A stretch of 64,000 nucleotides of DNA from Pseudomonadota bacterium (GCA_018821535.1 JAHJLV010000016.1:180010-244009), one strand, 5' to 3'. Positions 16,579-26,437 are shown, counted from the stretch's first letter. The notes: a model not told the origin generated them from the sequence alone. A program made the numbers and translations.

Positions 16579-17244
16579 TCAATGAATTTTCAGCTCGCTT
16601 TTAATGGTATCCAGACCCATTCTTTCAATCATTCTTCCCATCCGCTCCCGTTTTGAATGTACTTTATAATATTCAACCACTTTGCTGATCATATCTTTGG
16701 CAGCGTCATCAGACAGGTTTTCCGCCAGAACATCCGCAAGTCGCGGTCGTGCAGAACCATTACCGCCGATCATCAGTGTCCAGCCCTCTGCTGTCCCGTA
16801 CAGGGAAATATCCTTGATACAGTTTTCCGCACACTGAATCTTGCACCCGCTGACCCCCATTTTCATTTTACTGGGCAGGGTCATACCGTGATAGATTTCA
16901 TCCAGCTCCATGCCCATCTTCAGGCTGTCCTGTTTTGCCAGGCGGCAGAATGTTGTTCCCGGACAGGTTTTCACACTTCTGACACAAAGCCCTACAGCAT
17001 GGCCCGGATCCATTCCAAGATCCTTCCAGACATCATCCACCTGATCTTCTGAAATCCCGACAATCGCTATCCGTGCCGCACTGGTTATTTTCAATGCAGC
17101 TGCTCCATATTTTTGTGCAACATCCGCCAGTGTTCTCAGCTGGTCCGGAGATACCACCCCGCATGAAATATGCGGTGCTATCGCATATGTTATCTTTTCT
17201 TCACCTTTTTGACGAATCACACCTTTTTCACCATCTTTAAGCAT
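16579..17244 (-). CDS. Small siroheme [4Fe-4S] sulfite/nitrite reductase (low-spin assimilatory type)
   Basis: 221 residues, the size of the low-spin sulfite reductase of Desulfovibrio vulgaris (about 218). It carries one ferredoxin-like half-domain and a siroheme domain with the coupled cluster motif C94-x5-C100 (TCPGTTFC) and C134-x3-C138 (GCKIQC); C138 or its equivalent bridges cluster and siroheme. Extra Cys at 28, 87 and 142 could matter. The family reduces sulfite to sulfide with six electrons in vitro; its role in vivo is uncertain. No electron-donor subunit is adjacent. A strong dyad lies between this gene and the divergent rlmK-like gene (17354-17393) and may control it. Confidence 0.88.
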   Translation of the reverse strand: MLKDGEKGVIRQKGEEKITYAIAPHISCGVVSPDQLRTLADVAQKYGAAALKITSAARIAIVGISEDQVDDVWKDLGMDPGHAVGLCVRSVKTCPGTTFCRLAKQDSLKMGMELDEIYHGMTLPSKMKMGVSGCKIQCAENCIKDISLYGTAEGWTLMIGGNGSARPRLADVLAENLSDDAAKDMISKVVEYYKVHSKRERMGRMIERMGLDTIKSELKIH

Positions 17245-17353
17245 TTTTTTAACTCCTGTTCCTTATTTTTACCCAATATATTTTAAAATTTATTTCAGGA
17301 CGAACGCCTCAAAATAATTTATAACACTTCTGGTTTTTTATTATCCGCATAAA

Positions 17354-17393
17354 GATATGTCAAGCAAATCACCCGGATTTGCCAAGACATATC
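17354..17393. promoter_or_regulatory. 40-bp nested inverted repeat between divergent genes
   Basis: GATATGTC (17354-17361) is mirrored by GACATATC (17386-17393), and GCAAATC (17364-17370) by GATTTGC (17376-17382), with small asymmetric gaps and a 5-nt centre. It lies between the divergent siroheme reductase (start 17244) and rlmK-like gene (start 17441), where a terminator would serve no visible gene. An operator or an RNA hairpin in the rlmK leader is more likely. Confidence 0.55.
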
Positions 17394-17440
17394 AAAATGG
17401 TGTATGTATTCAATTTTAAAATCAAGCAGGAAACTCAGAT

Positions 17441-18406
17441 ATGAACACACCAATACCAAATCAAAAATATGAAGCTCAGGGTCAGATGCTTGCCAATAAA
17501 GTCAAAAAAAAATATCAGCATCTGCGCAGAAAATATGCCCGGCAGGGCCTTGCGGTTTTCAGACTTTACGACTGGGATATCCCGGAAATCAGGGCCGTGG
17601 TGGACTGGTATGACGGACATCTTGTCATTGCCGAATACCAAAGAGACCAGACCGATGAAAACTGGCTGCCTGTCATGGCCACTCATGTTGGCCGGGCACT
17701 GAATATTCCGGAAGACAACATCCATCTCAAACTGCGGAAAGCCGGGATCAAAGACGGGCAAAGGTATGAACGAATAGACTATACAGACCGGAAAATTCCC
17801 ATGCAGGAAAGGGATCTTAAATTTTATATCAACCCGGATGATTATGTGGATACCGGACTTTTTTCCGACCATAGAAATACCCGGTTAATGGTCAGGGAAC
17901 TGGCCAAAGATAAAAAATTTTTAAACCTGTACTGCTATACCGGCGCCTTTACCTGCTATGCAGCAAAAGGTGGCGCAAGTCAGACCGTTTCTGTGGACCG
18001 GTCACAGACATCCATCCGCTGGGCAAAAGAAAACCTGGAACTCAACGACCTGTTCAATGAAAATCATATCCTGATTCAAGAAGATACCCTGGCGTTTTTG
18101 AAAACCGCTTTGCCCCAATATTCTAACTTTGATCTGGCTGTTGTTGACCCGCCGTCTTATTCAACCACCCAGGTTAACGGAGAGCATTTTGACATTGCTA
18201 AAAATCACCCTGAAATGCTCAACCGGGTATTTGTGCTGATGAATAGAGGGGCAACGGTTTTCTTTTCCACCAATCACCAGAATTTTGATTTAAAGACATC
18301 ACGTTTGATTGTAACGGATATTAAAGAAATCACAGAAAAAACCATCCCCGAAGACTATGTCAACAAGCGCAAACAGATCCACAGATGCTGGGAAATCACC
18401 ATATGA
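17441..18406 (+). CDS. rlmK: RlmK-like 23S rRNA methyltransferase (stand-alone C-terminal half of RlmKL)
   Basis: 321 residues that match the C-terminal half of E. coli RlmKL, the domain that makes m7G2069 in 23S rRNA. The N-terminal part (KVKKKYQHLRRKYARQGLAVFRLYDWDIPE, then VDWYDGHLVIAEYQ) is the PUA-like lead-in. The Rossmann domain has the family signature YVDTGLFSDHRNTR, SAM motif FLNLYCYTGAFTCYAA, the acidic VDRS, and the catalytic-loop VVDPPSY. It lacks the THUMP and m2G domains, which in this window are encoded 11 kb away (5456-6632). Translation from ATG 17441 has a GCAGGAAAC upstream. Its leader holds a strong dyad (17354-17393). Confidence 0.85.
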   Translation: MNTPIPNQKYEAQGQMLANKVKKKYQHLRRKYARQGLAVFRLYDWDIPEIRAVVDWYDGHLVIAEYQRDQTDENWLPVMATHVGRALNIPEDNIHLKLRKAGIKDGQRYERIDYTDRKIPMQERDLKFYINPDDYVDTGLFSDHRNTRLMVRELAKDKKFLNLYCYTGAFTCYAAKGGASQTVSVDRSQTSIRWAKENLELNDLFNENHILIQEDTLAFLKTALPQYSNFDLAVVDPPSYSTTQVNGEHFDIAKNHPEMLNRVFVLMNRGATVFFSTNHQNFDLKTSRLIVTDIKEITEKTIPEDYVNKRKQIHRCWEITI

Positions 18407-18610
18407 AATTTACTGCTGTTTTAATTTGTTCTCATGCATATGGACATTAATTTCTTTAAAATAAACATTCAGGCAAAAACCCTATAAAAAAAACAAAAAA
18501 AGGTTTCCTTCCGGATAAAATTAGAGGTATTATCAGTTTACCATTTTCAGGCCGTCATTCTTTTATAGCTGTTTTCTTATGTCTGTGATTTTACACAGGA
18601 GATCTGTGCA

Positions 18611-21217
18611 ATGACATCATCCCGGGATATTTCCAAACTCAGACCCGCAGGCCACAAACGCAGCATTTTTTTTCATATTCTGTCCACGCTGACATTTACC
18701 TTTATCATGATCGCCATTATTTTTTCCACTGCCATCAGACTGAACACACAGGTAGAAATGCAGATGCTTGAACGCTATCAGCAGGAACAACTGATTTCTG
18801 TTTTCCATCAGTCCGCAATGCTGGGGGATGCCTTGAAAAGTATCACTCATTCCCTTGAAATGCTCAGTACCCATGAAGAATTGATTCATTATCAGGAGCA
18901 AAAAGCAAGAACCCTTCTGAAGACGTATTACGAAAACAACCAGCCCTTTGTTATCGCAGGCTACCGAATGGATCATAACGGCATTCTCAAATATGTTGAA
19001 GGGCAGGATAAAAATGGTGAAGGCTTTGATATCAGCAGCCAGTCCCACGTAAACACCCTTTTCAAAACACAGAAAAATGTGATCAGCGGATCTTTCAAGG
19101 CTGTTGAAGGATATTATGCTGTTGCCATTCATGTCCCGGTTTTTAAGAACAATCGTATTGACGGCAGTATCGCCACCCTGGTGAACTGGGACGGATTCAG
19201 AGACAGGTTCGCCGGAGCAAGAGACGGATCAAACAGTTTCACCATGCTGTTAGACAAGGCGCATAAAATCATCCTCCATCCCCGGCAGGAGTATATCGGC
19301 CAGACCATTGAAGACTCTCCTTTAATAGAACAGAATGGTGAACCGCTGCCAGCATCCTTTTTATATGCAAAAAATACCGGCATTCTCGGTGGTCCTTTTT
19401 TTGATCATCAAAAACATGTCATTGCAAGCCACCCGTTTACCTTTGAAGGCGTCACCTATTCTCTTGTCAACTGTGCCCCGTATGAAGATATTTTAGGCCC
19501 GATCCATCAGACATCCCGTTTAACTGCAATGCTTGCCGGGTTTTCTCTTTTTATCATTATCATCAGCCTGTCGTATTTTTTTTACGGATTCTGGCGAGTT
19601 CACAAAAACCTGCTCAAATATCAGGAAGATGTAGACAAAGAAGCCAAGGTAAGAGAACGTATTGAACACAATTTAAATGAAACTCAGGATTCCTTTCTCA
19701 CGGTATTAAACAGTATTGACGCCACTATTTTTGTCGCAGATTTAAAAGATCATACCATCCTGTTCATGAACCAGTTCATGGAAAAAAGCTTTAATACGGT
19801 GAACTGGAAAGGAAAAAAATGCCATGAAGTTTTCAAGGAAAAAGACAGCCCCTGCCCGCATTGCACCAATCCTGAACTGATAGATGAAAATGGCGACTCA
19901 ACCGGTGTTCATGTATGGGAAGCTGAAAATCCAGTGATCAAAAAATGGTTTCATAATTTTGATCGGGCCATTAAATGGATAGACGGGCGAATGGTCAAAA
20001 TCCAGATTGCGACAGATATTACATCCCTTAAAACCTATGAGGCCCAGCAACGTGAAATGGCTGAAAAACTCCAGCGGGCCCAGAAAATGGAGGCCATTGG
20101 AACCCTTGCAGGCGGCGTTGCCCATGATCTGAACAATATTCTGTCCGGAATTGTAACCTATCCGGAACTGCTCCTGATGGATCTTCCCGAAGACAGCCCG
20201 CTTGTTGAACCGCTCCTGTCCATACACAACTCCGGTCTGAAAGCCGCAGAAATCGTCAGCGATCTTTTAACCCTTGGCAGAAGAGGCGTCAGTATTTCAG
20301 AACTCGTCAACTTCAATAATATCATCACAGAATATTTAGATTCCCCGGAATATGCCAAGCTCAGAAGTTACCATCCCACTATCCGTATTGAATCCAGACT
20401 GGATGCTGCACTATTAAATATTAAAGGCTCTCCTATCCATCTGCGCAAGACCCTCATGAATCTTGTCTCAAATGCTGTAGAGGCCCATATTTCAGAGGGA
20501 AAAGTAACCATCACCACCCGAAATCAATATGTGGACACGCCATTGCCCGGTTATCGAAATGTCATTGAGGGCGAGTATGCTGTGGTTGAAATCTCAGACC
20601 AGGGCATGGGTATTTCCCGGGAAGATATCAACCGGGTTTTTGAACCCTTTTATACCAAAAAAGTCATGGGCAGAAGTGGTACAGGTCTTGGAATGGCAGT
20701 GGTCTGGGGAACGGTTCAGGATCATGGCGGATACATCTGCATTGACAGCCGGGAAGGTTCAGGAACCTGTATCACCGTCTATTTTCCGGCAAACTATGAA
20801 CAAATGAATAAAGAAGAAGAAACCGTTCCGATTGAAACATACAAAGGGAATAAAGAAACCATACTGGTCGTTGATGATGTCCATGAGCAGCGTCTGATCG
20901 CACACAGTATTCTCACCCGTCTCAATTATACTGTATCCTGTGTCTCCAGCGGTGAAAAAGCCATTGACTGCCTTAAAGACAACGCCTATGATCTGCTGTT
21001 GCTGGATATGATAATGGCACCGGGAATGGATGGACTTCAAACCTACAAAAAAGCGCTTGAATATTATCCGGGACAAAAAGCCATCCTGGCCAGTGGGTTC
21101 TCGGAAACCAGCCAGGTAAAAGAAGCACAGGTACTTGGCGCAGGTGCATACATTAAAAAACCCTACCGGATAGAAGAACTGGGGCGGGCTGTAAAAGAAG
21201 AACTGGAAAGAAAATAA
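18611..21217 (+). CDS. Membrane hybrid histidine kinase (Cache, PAS, HisKA, HATPase, receiver)
   Basis: 868 residues. Membrane segments at about 19-42 and 305-326 enclose a periplasmic double-Cache-like sensor. A PAS domain (about 360-475) follows, holding C404 and a CPHC motif (C415, C418) that could bind metal or respond to redox. The kinase core has phospho-acceptor H505 in VAHDLNN and the ATPase motifs DQGMG and GTGLGM. The receiver ends the protein (VVDDV, Asp799 in LLLDMIM). No output domain is present, so it needs a separate regulator or phosphotransferase. A GGAG precedes the ATG. The crcB gene follows after 2 bp, so the fluoride channel is probably co-transcribed with it. Confidence 0.88.
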   Translation: MTSSRDISKLRPAGHKRSIFFHILSTLTFTFIMIAIIFSTAIRLNTQVEMQMLERYQQEQLISVFHQSAMLGDALKSITHSLEMLSTHEELIHYQEQKARTLLKTYYENNQPFVIAGYRMDHNGILKYVEGQDKNGEGFDISSQSHVNTLFKTQKNVISGSFKAVEGYYAVAIHVPVFKNNRIDGSIATLVNWDGFRDRFAGARDGSNSFTMLLDKAHKIILHPRQEYIGQTIEDSPLIEQNGEPLPASFLYAKNTGILGGPFFDHQKHVIASHPFTFEGVTYSLVNCAPYEDILGPIHQTSRLTAMLAGFSLFIIIISLSYFFYGFWRVHKNLLKYQEDVDKEAKVRERIEHNLNETQDSFLTVLNSIDATIFVADLKDHTILFMNQFMEKSFNTVNWKGKKCHEVFKEKDSPCPHCTNPELIDENGDSTGVHVWEAENPVIKKWFHNFDRAIKWIDGRMVKIQIATDITSLKTYEAQQREMAEKLQRAQKMEAIGTLAGGVAHDLNNILSGIVTYPELLLMDLPEDSPLVEPLLSIHNSGLKAAEIVSDLLTLGRRGVSISELVNFNNIITEYLDSPEYAKLRSYHPTIRIESRLDAALLNIKGSPIHLRKTLMNLVSNAVEAHISEGKVTITTRNQYVDTPLPGYRNVIEGEYAVVEISDQGMGISREDINRVFEPFYTKKVMGRSGTGLGMAVVWGTVQDHGGYICIDSREGSGTCITVYFPANYEQMNKEEETVPIETYKGNKETILVVDDVHEQRLIAHSILTRLNYTVSCVSSGEKAIDCLKDNAYDLLLLDMIMAPGMDGLQTYKKALEYYPGQKAILASGFSETSQVKEAQVLGAGAYIKKPYRIEELGRAVKEELERK

Positions 21218-21219
21218 TT

Positions 21220-21597
21220 ATGATCAGAATACTTATGGTGGGGGCCGGAGGATTTGCAGGCTCTATCTGTCGATATATTATCAGTGATATGTCATATAAA
21301 TTTTTCAGCACACCTTATTTCCCTTACGGGACGCTCACAGTAAACACTGTGGGCTGTCTTTTAATTGGTTTACTGGGAGGTCTGGTTGAAACCAGACCCA
21401 TATTTTCTCCTGAAATCCAGACATTTATTTTCATCGGCTTCTTAGGCGGGTTTACCACGTTTTCAACCTTTGGTTATGAAATCTTCACCTTTTCCAGACA
21501 GGGTTTATTTATCCAGGCTTTCATCAATCTGTGTGTTCATCTTTTTTTAGGTTTTGGTGCTGTCTGGCTTGGCTTTTCCATGTCAAAACTGATCTGA
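21220..21597 (+). CDS. crcB: Fluoride ion channel CrcB/Fluc
   Basis: 125 residues with four membrane segments, the full length of a Fluc subunit; the functional channel is an antiparallel dimer exporting fluoride. Conserved features are GAGGFAGSICRY near the N-terminus, GTLTVNTVGCLLIGLL with the pore Asn (about 42), and GFLGGFTTFSTFGYE with the phenylalanine-box and central Na-site region. It starts 2 bp after the hybrid kinase stop. No fluoride riboswitch motif was recognised upstream of that kinase, so the usual fluoride control is not evident. Confidence 0.93.
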   Translation: MIRILMVGAGGFAGSICRYIISDMSYKFFSTPYFPYGTLTVNTVGCLLIGLLGGLVETRPIFSPEIQTFIFIGFLGGFTTFSTFGYEIFTFSRQGLFIQAFINLCVHLFLGFGAVWLGFSMSKLI

Positions 21598-21682
21598 AAA
21601 ATGTTCTTTTCTGATCTTTTCTTGAAAAATTATTTTGCGGGCTGTATAACCGGTTAAAAATTCATGACACAGGATATTACAA

Positions 21683-22078
21683 ATGACCGATAAACATACC
21701 CATCTTTTTTCAGCCCGGGTGTATTATGAAGACACGGATCATTCCGGTGTGGTCTATCATTCAAATTATCTCAAATTTTTTGAACGGGCCCGGGAGGATA
21801 TTATCGGCGTCACCCAGCTTGCAAAAATGTGGCATGATCACGGCATCGGCTTTGCGGTGTATAAAGCATCCATCAACTATCATGACGGCGCTGTTTTCGG
21901 AGATCTTCTGGAAATCAAAACCACCTGGGAAAAGCAAGGCGATTACCGGGTGGTCTTTTTTCATGAAGCGTGGCGACCCGGTGCGCGAAAGCCTGCTGTC
22001 ACCTGCCAGCTTGAACTGGTCTGCCTGGGGCCCAACAAAAAACTGATGCAGATCCCTGATCTTGATTTTTTAGGATAA
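21683..22078 (+). CDS. ybgC: YbgC/FadM-family acyl-CoA thioesterase
   Basis: 131 residues, a single hot-dog domain. The signature YYEDTDHSGVVYHSNYLKFFERARED carries the catalytic Asp (about 17) and the helix start that defines 4HBT thioesterases of the YbgC type. They hydrolyse acyl-CoA, or acyl-ACP, in the cytoplasm. There are no tol-pal genes next to it, unlike in E. coli. A radical SAM gene follows after 8 bp and is probably in the same transcript. Confidence 0.88.
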   Translation: MTDKHTHLFSARVYYEDTDHSGVVYHSNYLKFFERAREDIIGVTQLAKMWHDHGIGFAVYKASINYHDGAVFGDLLEIKTTWEKQGDYRVVFFHEAWRPGARKPAVTCQLELVCLGPNKKLMQIPDLDFLG

Positions 22079-22086
22079 GCGGGTCC

Positions 22087-23379
22087 ATGATGAAAAACAG
22101 CATCCTCACAGCCGTTGTGGCAGCCGAAAACGGAGAGATTTTTGAACTGGAAGGCTATGGCGCTGTGGGACTGTCCGGAAACACCAGATTCATATTAAAT
22201 AAAAAAGAAACTGTTCCCATGCCCCACGGCAGCGAGCTGATGCTGCTGCCAAACCGGAAGCCCATTGTGTATAATCTGTCAGAAGGCACGTTTGAAACTC
22301 TGGAATTTAATCCCTTTGCCCTGCAGGAAAAAATTTTCCCGGTTGCGGTCTTTAATTCTCCAGGATATGTAAACCGGCATTTTTGTGCCTATGATACTGG
22401 AGGCATCACTGACATGCTTCCCCTGTTTTCATATGGCGCTGTGGGGTTCGGGACGGACGATTTCAGGTCTGCCGCCCTTCTTGTGGATTCAGAACCCCGC
22501 CAGGATTTAAGACAGATGCCCCGGAAAGGGATTGTCAAAGGGGTAAAAAAAATGCAGGAAAAATACCCTGAAAACCGCCTGATCCGGCATCTTGAAACCT
22601 GCGCCCTGCAATACGGGTGTCCTGCAGGAAAAAATTTTTTCCTCAAACGCTATGAAGCCCCGCTTCCCACCTCTACGGTATGCAATGCCAACTGTCTGGG
22701 CTGCATTTCCCTGCAGACGGAAAATAATCTGTGCGCCTGCCAGGAAAGAATCAAATTCACCCCATCCCCCCAGGAGATTGCCCAGGTCAGCCTTGAACAT
22801 ATCCTGAGCGTCAAAAATGCAGTGGTCAGTTTCGGCCAGGGATGCGAAGGAGAACCCCTTACTGCTGTAAAATCAATTGAACCTGCCATACGACTGATCA
22901 GGGAGAAAACACAGCAGGGCACCATCAACCTGAACACCAATGCCAGCCTGCCTGAACATGTGGATGCCCTGTGCAGAGCAGGACTTGATGCCATGCGGGT
23001 AAGCATGAATTCCATCAGAGAAAAGCATTACACAGCGTATTTCAGACCCAGATCATACCAATTTTCCGATGTACTCAAAAGCATTGATATTGCAAAAAAA
23101 CATGAAAAATTTGTTGCCATCAATTACCTGAACTGTCCGGGCTTCAGTGATTCTGAGAAAGAATTTTCCGTCTTGAAACAGTTTATTGCAACTCACCGGA
23201 TTGACATGATCCAATGGCGCAACCTGAATTTTGATCCCAGGGCATATTACCATTTCATGCATCAGACCGAAGACAGCGGCCCTGCGCTTGGCATGGCAAA
23301 TATCATCAAAGAGCTGTCAGCTGTTTTCCCGGATCTGATTCATGGCTATTTCAACCCGCCGGTGAACCAGTTAGACTAA
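22087..23379 (+). CDS. Radical SAM protein of unknown function
   Basis: 430 residues. A non-catalytic N-terminal domain of about 190 residues is followed by a radical SAM domain with the canonical cluster motif C199-x3-C203-x2-C206 (CNANCLGC), a further Cys-rich stretch (NNLCAC), the GGE-like motif in GQGCEGEPL, and the TIM-barrel strands NLNTNAS and MRVSMNS. It should cleave SAM to start radical chemistry; the substrate is unknown. There is no SPASM or B12 domain. The gene starts 8 bp after the thioesterase gene (ATG ATG, either could be used). Confidence 0.8.
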   Translation: MMKNSILTAVVAAENGEIFELEGYGAVGLSGNTRFILNKKETVPMPHGSELMLLPNRKPIVYNLSEGTFETLEFNPFALQEKIFPVAVFNSPGYVNRHFCAYDTGGITDMLPLFSYGAVGFGTDDFRSAALLVDSEPRQDLRQMPRKGIVKGVKKMQEKYPENRLIRHLETCALQYGCPAGKNFFLKRYEAPLPTSTVCNANCLGCISLQTENNLCACQERIKFTPSPQEIAQVSLEHILSVKNAVVSFGQGCEGEPLTAVKSIEPAIRLIREKTQQGTINLNTNASLPEHVDALCRAGLDAMRVSMNSIREKHYTAYFRPRSYQFSDVLKSIDIAKKHEKFVAINYLNCPGFSDSEKEFSVLKQFIATHRIDMIQWRNLNFDPRAYYHFMHQTEDSGPALGMANIIKELSAVFPDLIHGYFNPPVNQLD

Positions 23380-23486
23380 ATTCCTTTTTGTTTTTTGTTT
23401 TTTTAATTGTGCATACTCTTCTTTAAGCGTATATTCTTCACATATTATAAAAAATCATACTAAAAAATTAATTTGCCTCTATCATT

Positions 23487-25793
23487 ATGATTGATTTAGA
23501 TAACCGGTCTCTTTTTTTAGCCATTTGTGTTGTTCCTTTTTCCCTGACGGTATGTATGCTCTTTTTCATGGGATCACGGAAAACCTATCCGGGATTTTTA
23601 AACTGGACCATCAGCTTATTCATATTCAGTATCGGCATGCTCCTTGTGGCCCTGAGAACAACGATCCCGGATGCTGTCTCCGTCATTGCCGGTAACGCTC
23701 TTTTATATATCGCCCTTGTTTTTGCCTATTCCGGGTTTTTAGCCTTTGCCGGTAAAAAAATAAATTTTTCTGCCCATTTTATATGGATCATCTGTGCTAT
23801 TGTTATCCACAGTCTACTGACCTATATTCTAAATATTGTTGTGCTCAGGACAGCACTGATATCAATTTTTATCAGCGCCTATTACGGTTTTTCCACCCGG
23901 ATACTTTTAACGGATATCAAAACCCTGCTGAAACGAACCCATATACTGCTTGTGGCCACAACAAGTCTGATATCGGTTTTCTTCGGCTTTCTGGCTGTTT
24001 TCTATATTTTCACTTATATCGGCTCGTATGACCTGCTCATCCCTGCCAGCCTGATGCAAAATATTGCGCCTCTTTTTATTATCTTTGCCATGATCATCCT
24101 GGTGACCAGTCTGATCCATCTGAACTACCAGCGCCTTGAGCTGGACTTTTTCAACAGTTACAAGGCGCTGGAAAAAGCCAAGGAAAATGCAGAAAGTGCA
24201 ACCCAGGCCAAATCTGAATTTCTGGCCAATATGTCCCATGAAATACGGACGCCCATGAACGGGGTCATCGGCATGCTGGATCTGCTGATGGAAACACCCC
24301 TTCAAGCTGAACAGAAAGATTTTGCCCGATCAGCCCAGCAAAGTGCGGATTCTCTGCTGGTACTCATAAACGATATCCTTGATTTTTCAAAAATGGAGGC
24401 CCGCATGCTTGAGATTGAAAGCATCAATTTCAATCTCAGCGTCACCATGGATTCTGTGTGTGATATTTTTGCTGCCAAAGCCTATGAAAAAGGCATTGAG
24501 TTTGCCTGCCTGATTCAGCCCAATGTTCCTGAAAACCTGATTGGAGATCCCGGAAGATTAAGGCAGGTGCTCACCAACCTGCTCGGAAATGCAATAAAAT
24601 TTGTAGAAAAAGGAGAAATCCTTATCAAGGTTTCCAGACGGCTGGAGTCGGAACAAAAGGTTGAGCTGCTTTTTGAAATTAGAGATACCGGCATCGGTAT
24701 CCCGGAAGAGAAAACTGCCGAACTGTTTAATTCTTTCAGCCAGGTGGATGCTTCCACCACTCGCAAATATGGGGGCACAGGATTAGGCCTGGCGATTTCA
24801 AAACAGATTGTTCAGCTGATGGAAGGAGAGATTGGGGTCTACAGCCAGGTTAACAAAGGCTCCACATTCTGGTTTTCCGCCCTGTTTAACAAGCAGAAAA
24901 TTAAGAATCAATCTCTTGTTCTGGAAAAAAATATTAACGGAACGCACGTTCTGATTGTGGATGATAACAGGATGAACCATGATGTTTTCTCAGCCTACCT
25001 CAAAGCCATGGGCTGTCGCATCGGCAATGCGTTCAATGGCCCGCAGGCCATTGAAATGTTAAGAAACAATTCAAAAATAAAACCGTATAAAATTGCATTG
25101 ATTGACATGAAAACACCCCAAATAAATGGAGAACGGTTAGGACAAATGATAAAACAGGATAAAACCATCTCCAATACCATCCTGGTCATGCTGTCTTCCA
25201 TTGGCCAGCGGGGGGACTCAGCCCGGGTAAAGGCGGCAGGTTTCACAGGGTTTTTGTCAAAGCCTATCAAAAAAAAGCAATTGTATGACTGCCTGAGGGC
25301 CGCCATCAGCATATCAGAAAACAATCTGCCGCTGAACACCCATTTTGTGACCCGTTACAGTCTGAAAGAAGCACAGATTGAAGCATCCCCAATACAGAAA
25401 AAGAACACAGAAAAACAATGTATTCTGCTGGTTGAAGATAACAGGATGAATCAGAAAGTGGCAACAAAAATACTTGAAAAAATGAATTATGAAGTTATTC
25501 TTGCAAACAACGGGCAGGAAGCTGTGGATCTTTATAAAACAAACCATCAGAGTATTGAGGCCATATTAATGGACATCCAGATGCCGGTCATGGGAGGCGA
25601 AGATGCCACCCGTGAAATCAGAAAACTGGAAAAAAATACACCCATTCATATTCCCATTATCGCTTTAACCGCCAATGCCATGGCAGGAGACCGGGAACAG
25701 TTTTTAAATGCCGGGATGGATGATTATATCGCAAAACCCCTTAAAAAAGATATGCTGATCAAGGTATTTGCCGATCTTTCAATCCCGGCTTAA
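23487..25793 (+). CDS. Membrane hybrid histidine kinase with two receiver domains
   Basis: 768 residues. The N-terminal 210 residues hold about seven hydrophobic helices and no extracellular domain, so this looks like a membrane-embedded sensor. A short coiled coil leads to HisKA with H251 in [12 protein letters not shown], an HATPase_c domain ([22 protein letters not shown]) and two receivers: REC1 with D540 (IALIDMKTP) and REC2 with D696 (ILMDIQMP). It is built like BarA without a histidine phosphotransfer domain, so an external Hpt is expected. No clear ribosome binding site precedes the ATG at 23487. It seems to be monocistronic. Confidence 0.88.
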   Translation: MIDLDNRSLFLAICVVPFSLTVCMLFFMGSRKTYPGFLNWTISLFIFSIGMLLVALRTTIPDAVSVIAGNALLYIALVFAYSGFLAFAGKKINFSAHFIWIICAIVIHSLLTYILNIVVLRTALISIFISAYYGFSTRILLTDIKTLLKRTHILLVATTSLISVFFGFLAVFYIFTYIGSYDLLIPASLMQNIAPLFIIFAMIILVTSLIHLNYQRLELDFFNSYKALEKAKENAESATQAKSEFLANMSHEIRTPMNGVIGMLDLLMETPLQAEQKDFARSAQQSADSLLVLINDILDFSKMEARMLEIESINFNLSVTMDSVCDIFAAKAYEKGIEFACLIQPNVPENLIGDPGRLRQVLTNLLGNAIKFVEKGEILIKVSRRLESEQKVELLFEIRDTGIGIPEEKTAELFNSFSQVDASTTRKYGGTGLGLAISKQIVQLMEGEIGVYSQVNKGSTFWFSALFNKQKIKNQSLVLEKNINGTHVLIVDDNRMNHDVFSAYLKAMGCRIGNAFNGPQAIEMLRNNSKIKPYKIALIDMKTPQINGERLGQMIKQDKTISNTILVMLSSIGQRGDSARVKAAGFTGFLSKPIKKKQLYDCLRAAISISENNLPLNTHFVTRYSLKEAQIEASPIQKKNTEKQCILLVEDNRMNQKVATKILEKMNYEVILANNGQEAVDLYKTNHQSIEAILMDIQMPVMGGEDATREIRKLEKNTPIHIPIIALTANAMAGDREQFLNAGMDDYIAKPLKKDMLIKVFADLSIPA

Positions 25794-26022
25794 AACCACT
25801 ATTCCTCGGTTCCCCTGAATATCTTGCAAAGATTGCTAAATATAATCAGACTGATCATATTTAAACTGCAGTTTCCCCACAAATCATATTTAACCACCGT
25901 CTGATCTTTTTCCTCTATTCTTTGAAACCCCCTATCAATATGCACTTTGCGCTATATTTCAATTCATATTTAAAAATGAATACGCTGGTACAGTTTATGA
26001 ATGTATGAATCAAAAAAGGACA

Positions 26023-26057
26023 AAAATTGTCACTTAGATTGCTGAAAATCGTCACTT
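26023..26057. repeat. Two 13-bp direct repeats upstream of the Zn-ribbon gene
   Basis: AAAATTGTCACTT (26023-26035) and AAAATCGTCACTT (26045-26057) differ by one base and are 22 bp apart, about two helical turns. They end 32 bp before the start at 26090 and could be a regulator's binding sites. Pattern only. Confidence 0.4.
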
Positions 26058-26089
26058 TTGGCATAAAACAAAAAGGAGAGCATGCGAAC

Positions 26090-26386
26090 ATGTTAACGCT
26101 ATTCAAACACGAATCAGACATTATCACCATTAAATGCCCCATGTGCAGTTCAAGCCGGGCTGTTAAAATATCAGATATCAAAGAGAACAAAAAAAGAAGA
26201 TCGGTCAGCTTCAGGTGCTCCTGCGGGACTCATTTTCATAAGCGGATAATTAGAAAGAATCTGAGAGAAATTGACTTGATCGCTGCAATCGCCCGGTTTG
26301 ACCTGGAAACACTCTGGTATAAAATAAAACAAATATTTTTCTTTCTCGGCGGCCCCAATGATCCGGAAAAGATTCGTCTTGCTTAA
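26090..26386 (+). CDS. Small zinc-ribbon protein, PilZ-related
   Basis: 98 residues with two Cys pairs (CPMC at about 17-20 and CSC at about 44-46), which suggests a zinc ribbon. The layout (CPxC, then a KRRSVSFRCSCGTHFHKRIIRKNLRE stretch) recalls the N-terminal part of PilZ-domain proteins of Deltaproteobacteria, but the PilZ c-di-GMP motif RxxxR-D/NxSxxG is not seen, so it may be a truncated or diverged relative. AGGAG lies 11 nt before ATG 26090. It is followed by a terminator and a convergent gene. Function unknown. Confidence 0.55.
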   Translation: MLTLFKHESDIITIKCPMCSSSRAVKISDIKENKKRRSVSFRCSCGTHFHKRIIRKNLREIDLIAAIARFDLETLWYKIKQIFFFLGGPNDPEKIRLA

Positions 26387-26390
26387 AAAA

Positions 26391-26437
26391 CAAAAGGGGG
26401 AAACTCTGGCAAAACCCATTGTCTCCCCCCTTGTAAC
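26391..26437. terminator. Bidirectional terminator between convergent genes
   Basis: CAAAAGGGGG (26391-26400) pairs with CCCCCCTTG (26425-26433) with an A-rich flank on one side and T-rich sequence (GTTTTATTTC) on the other. It lies between the Zn-ribbon gene and the convergent acetyl-CoA hydrolase gene. Confidence 0.55.
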
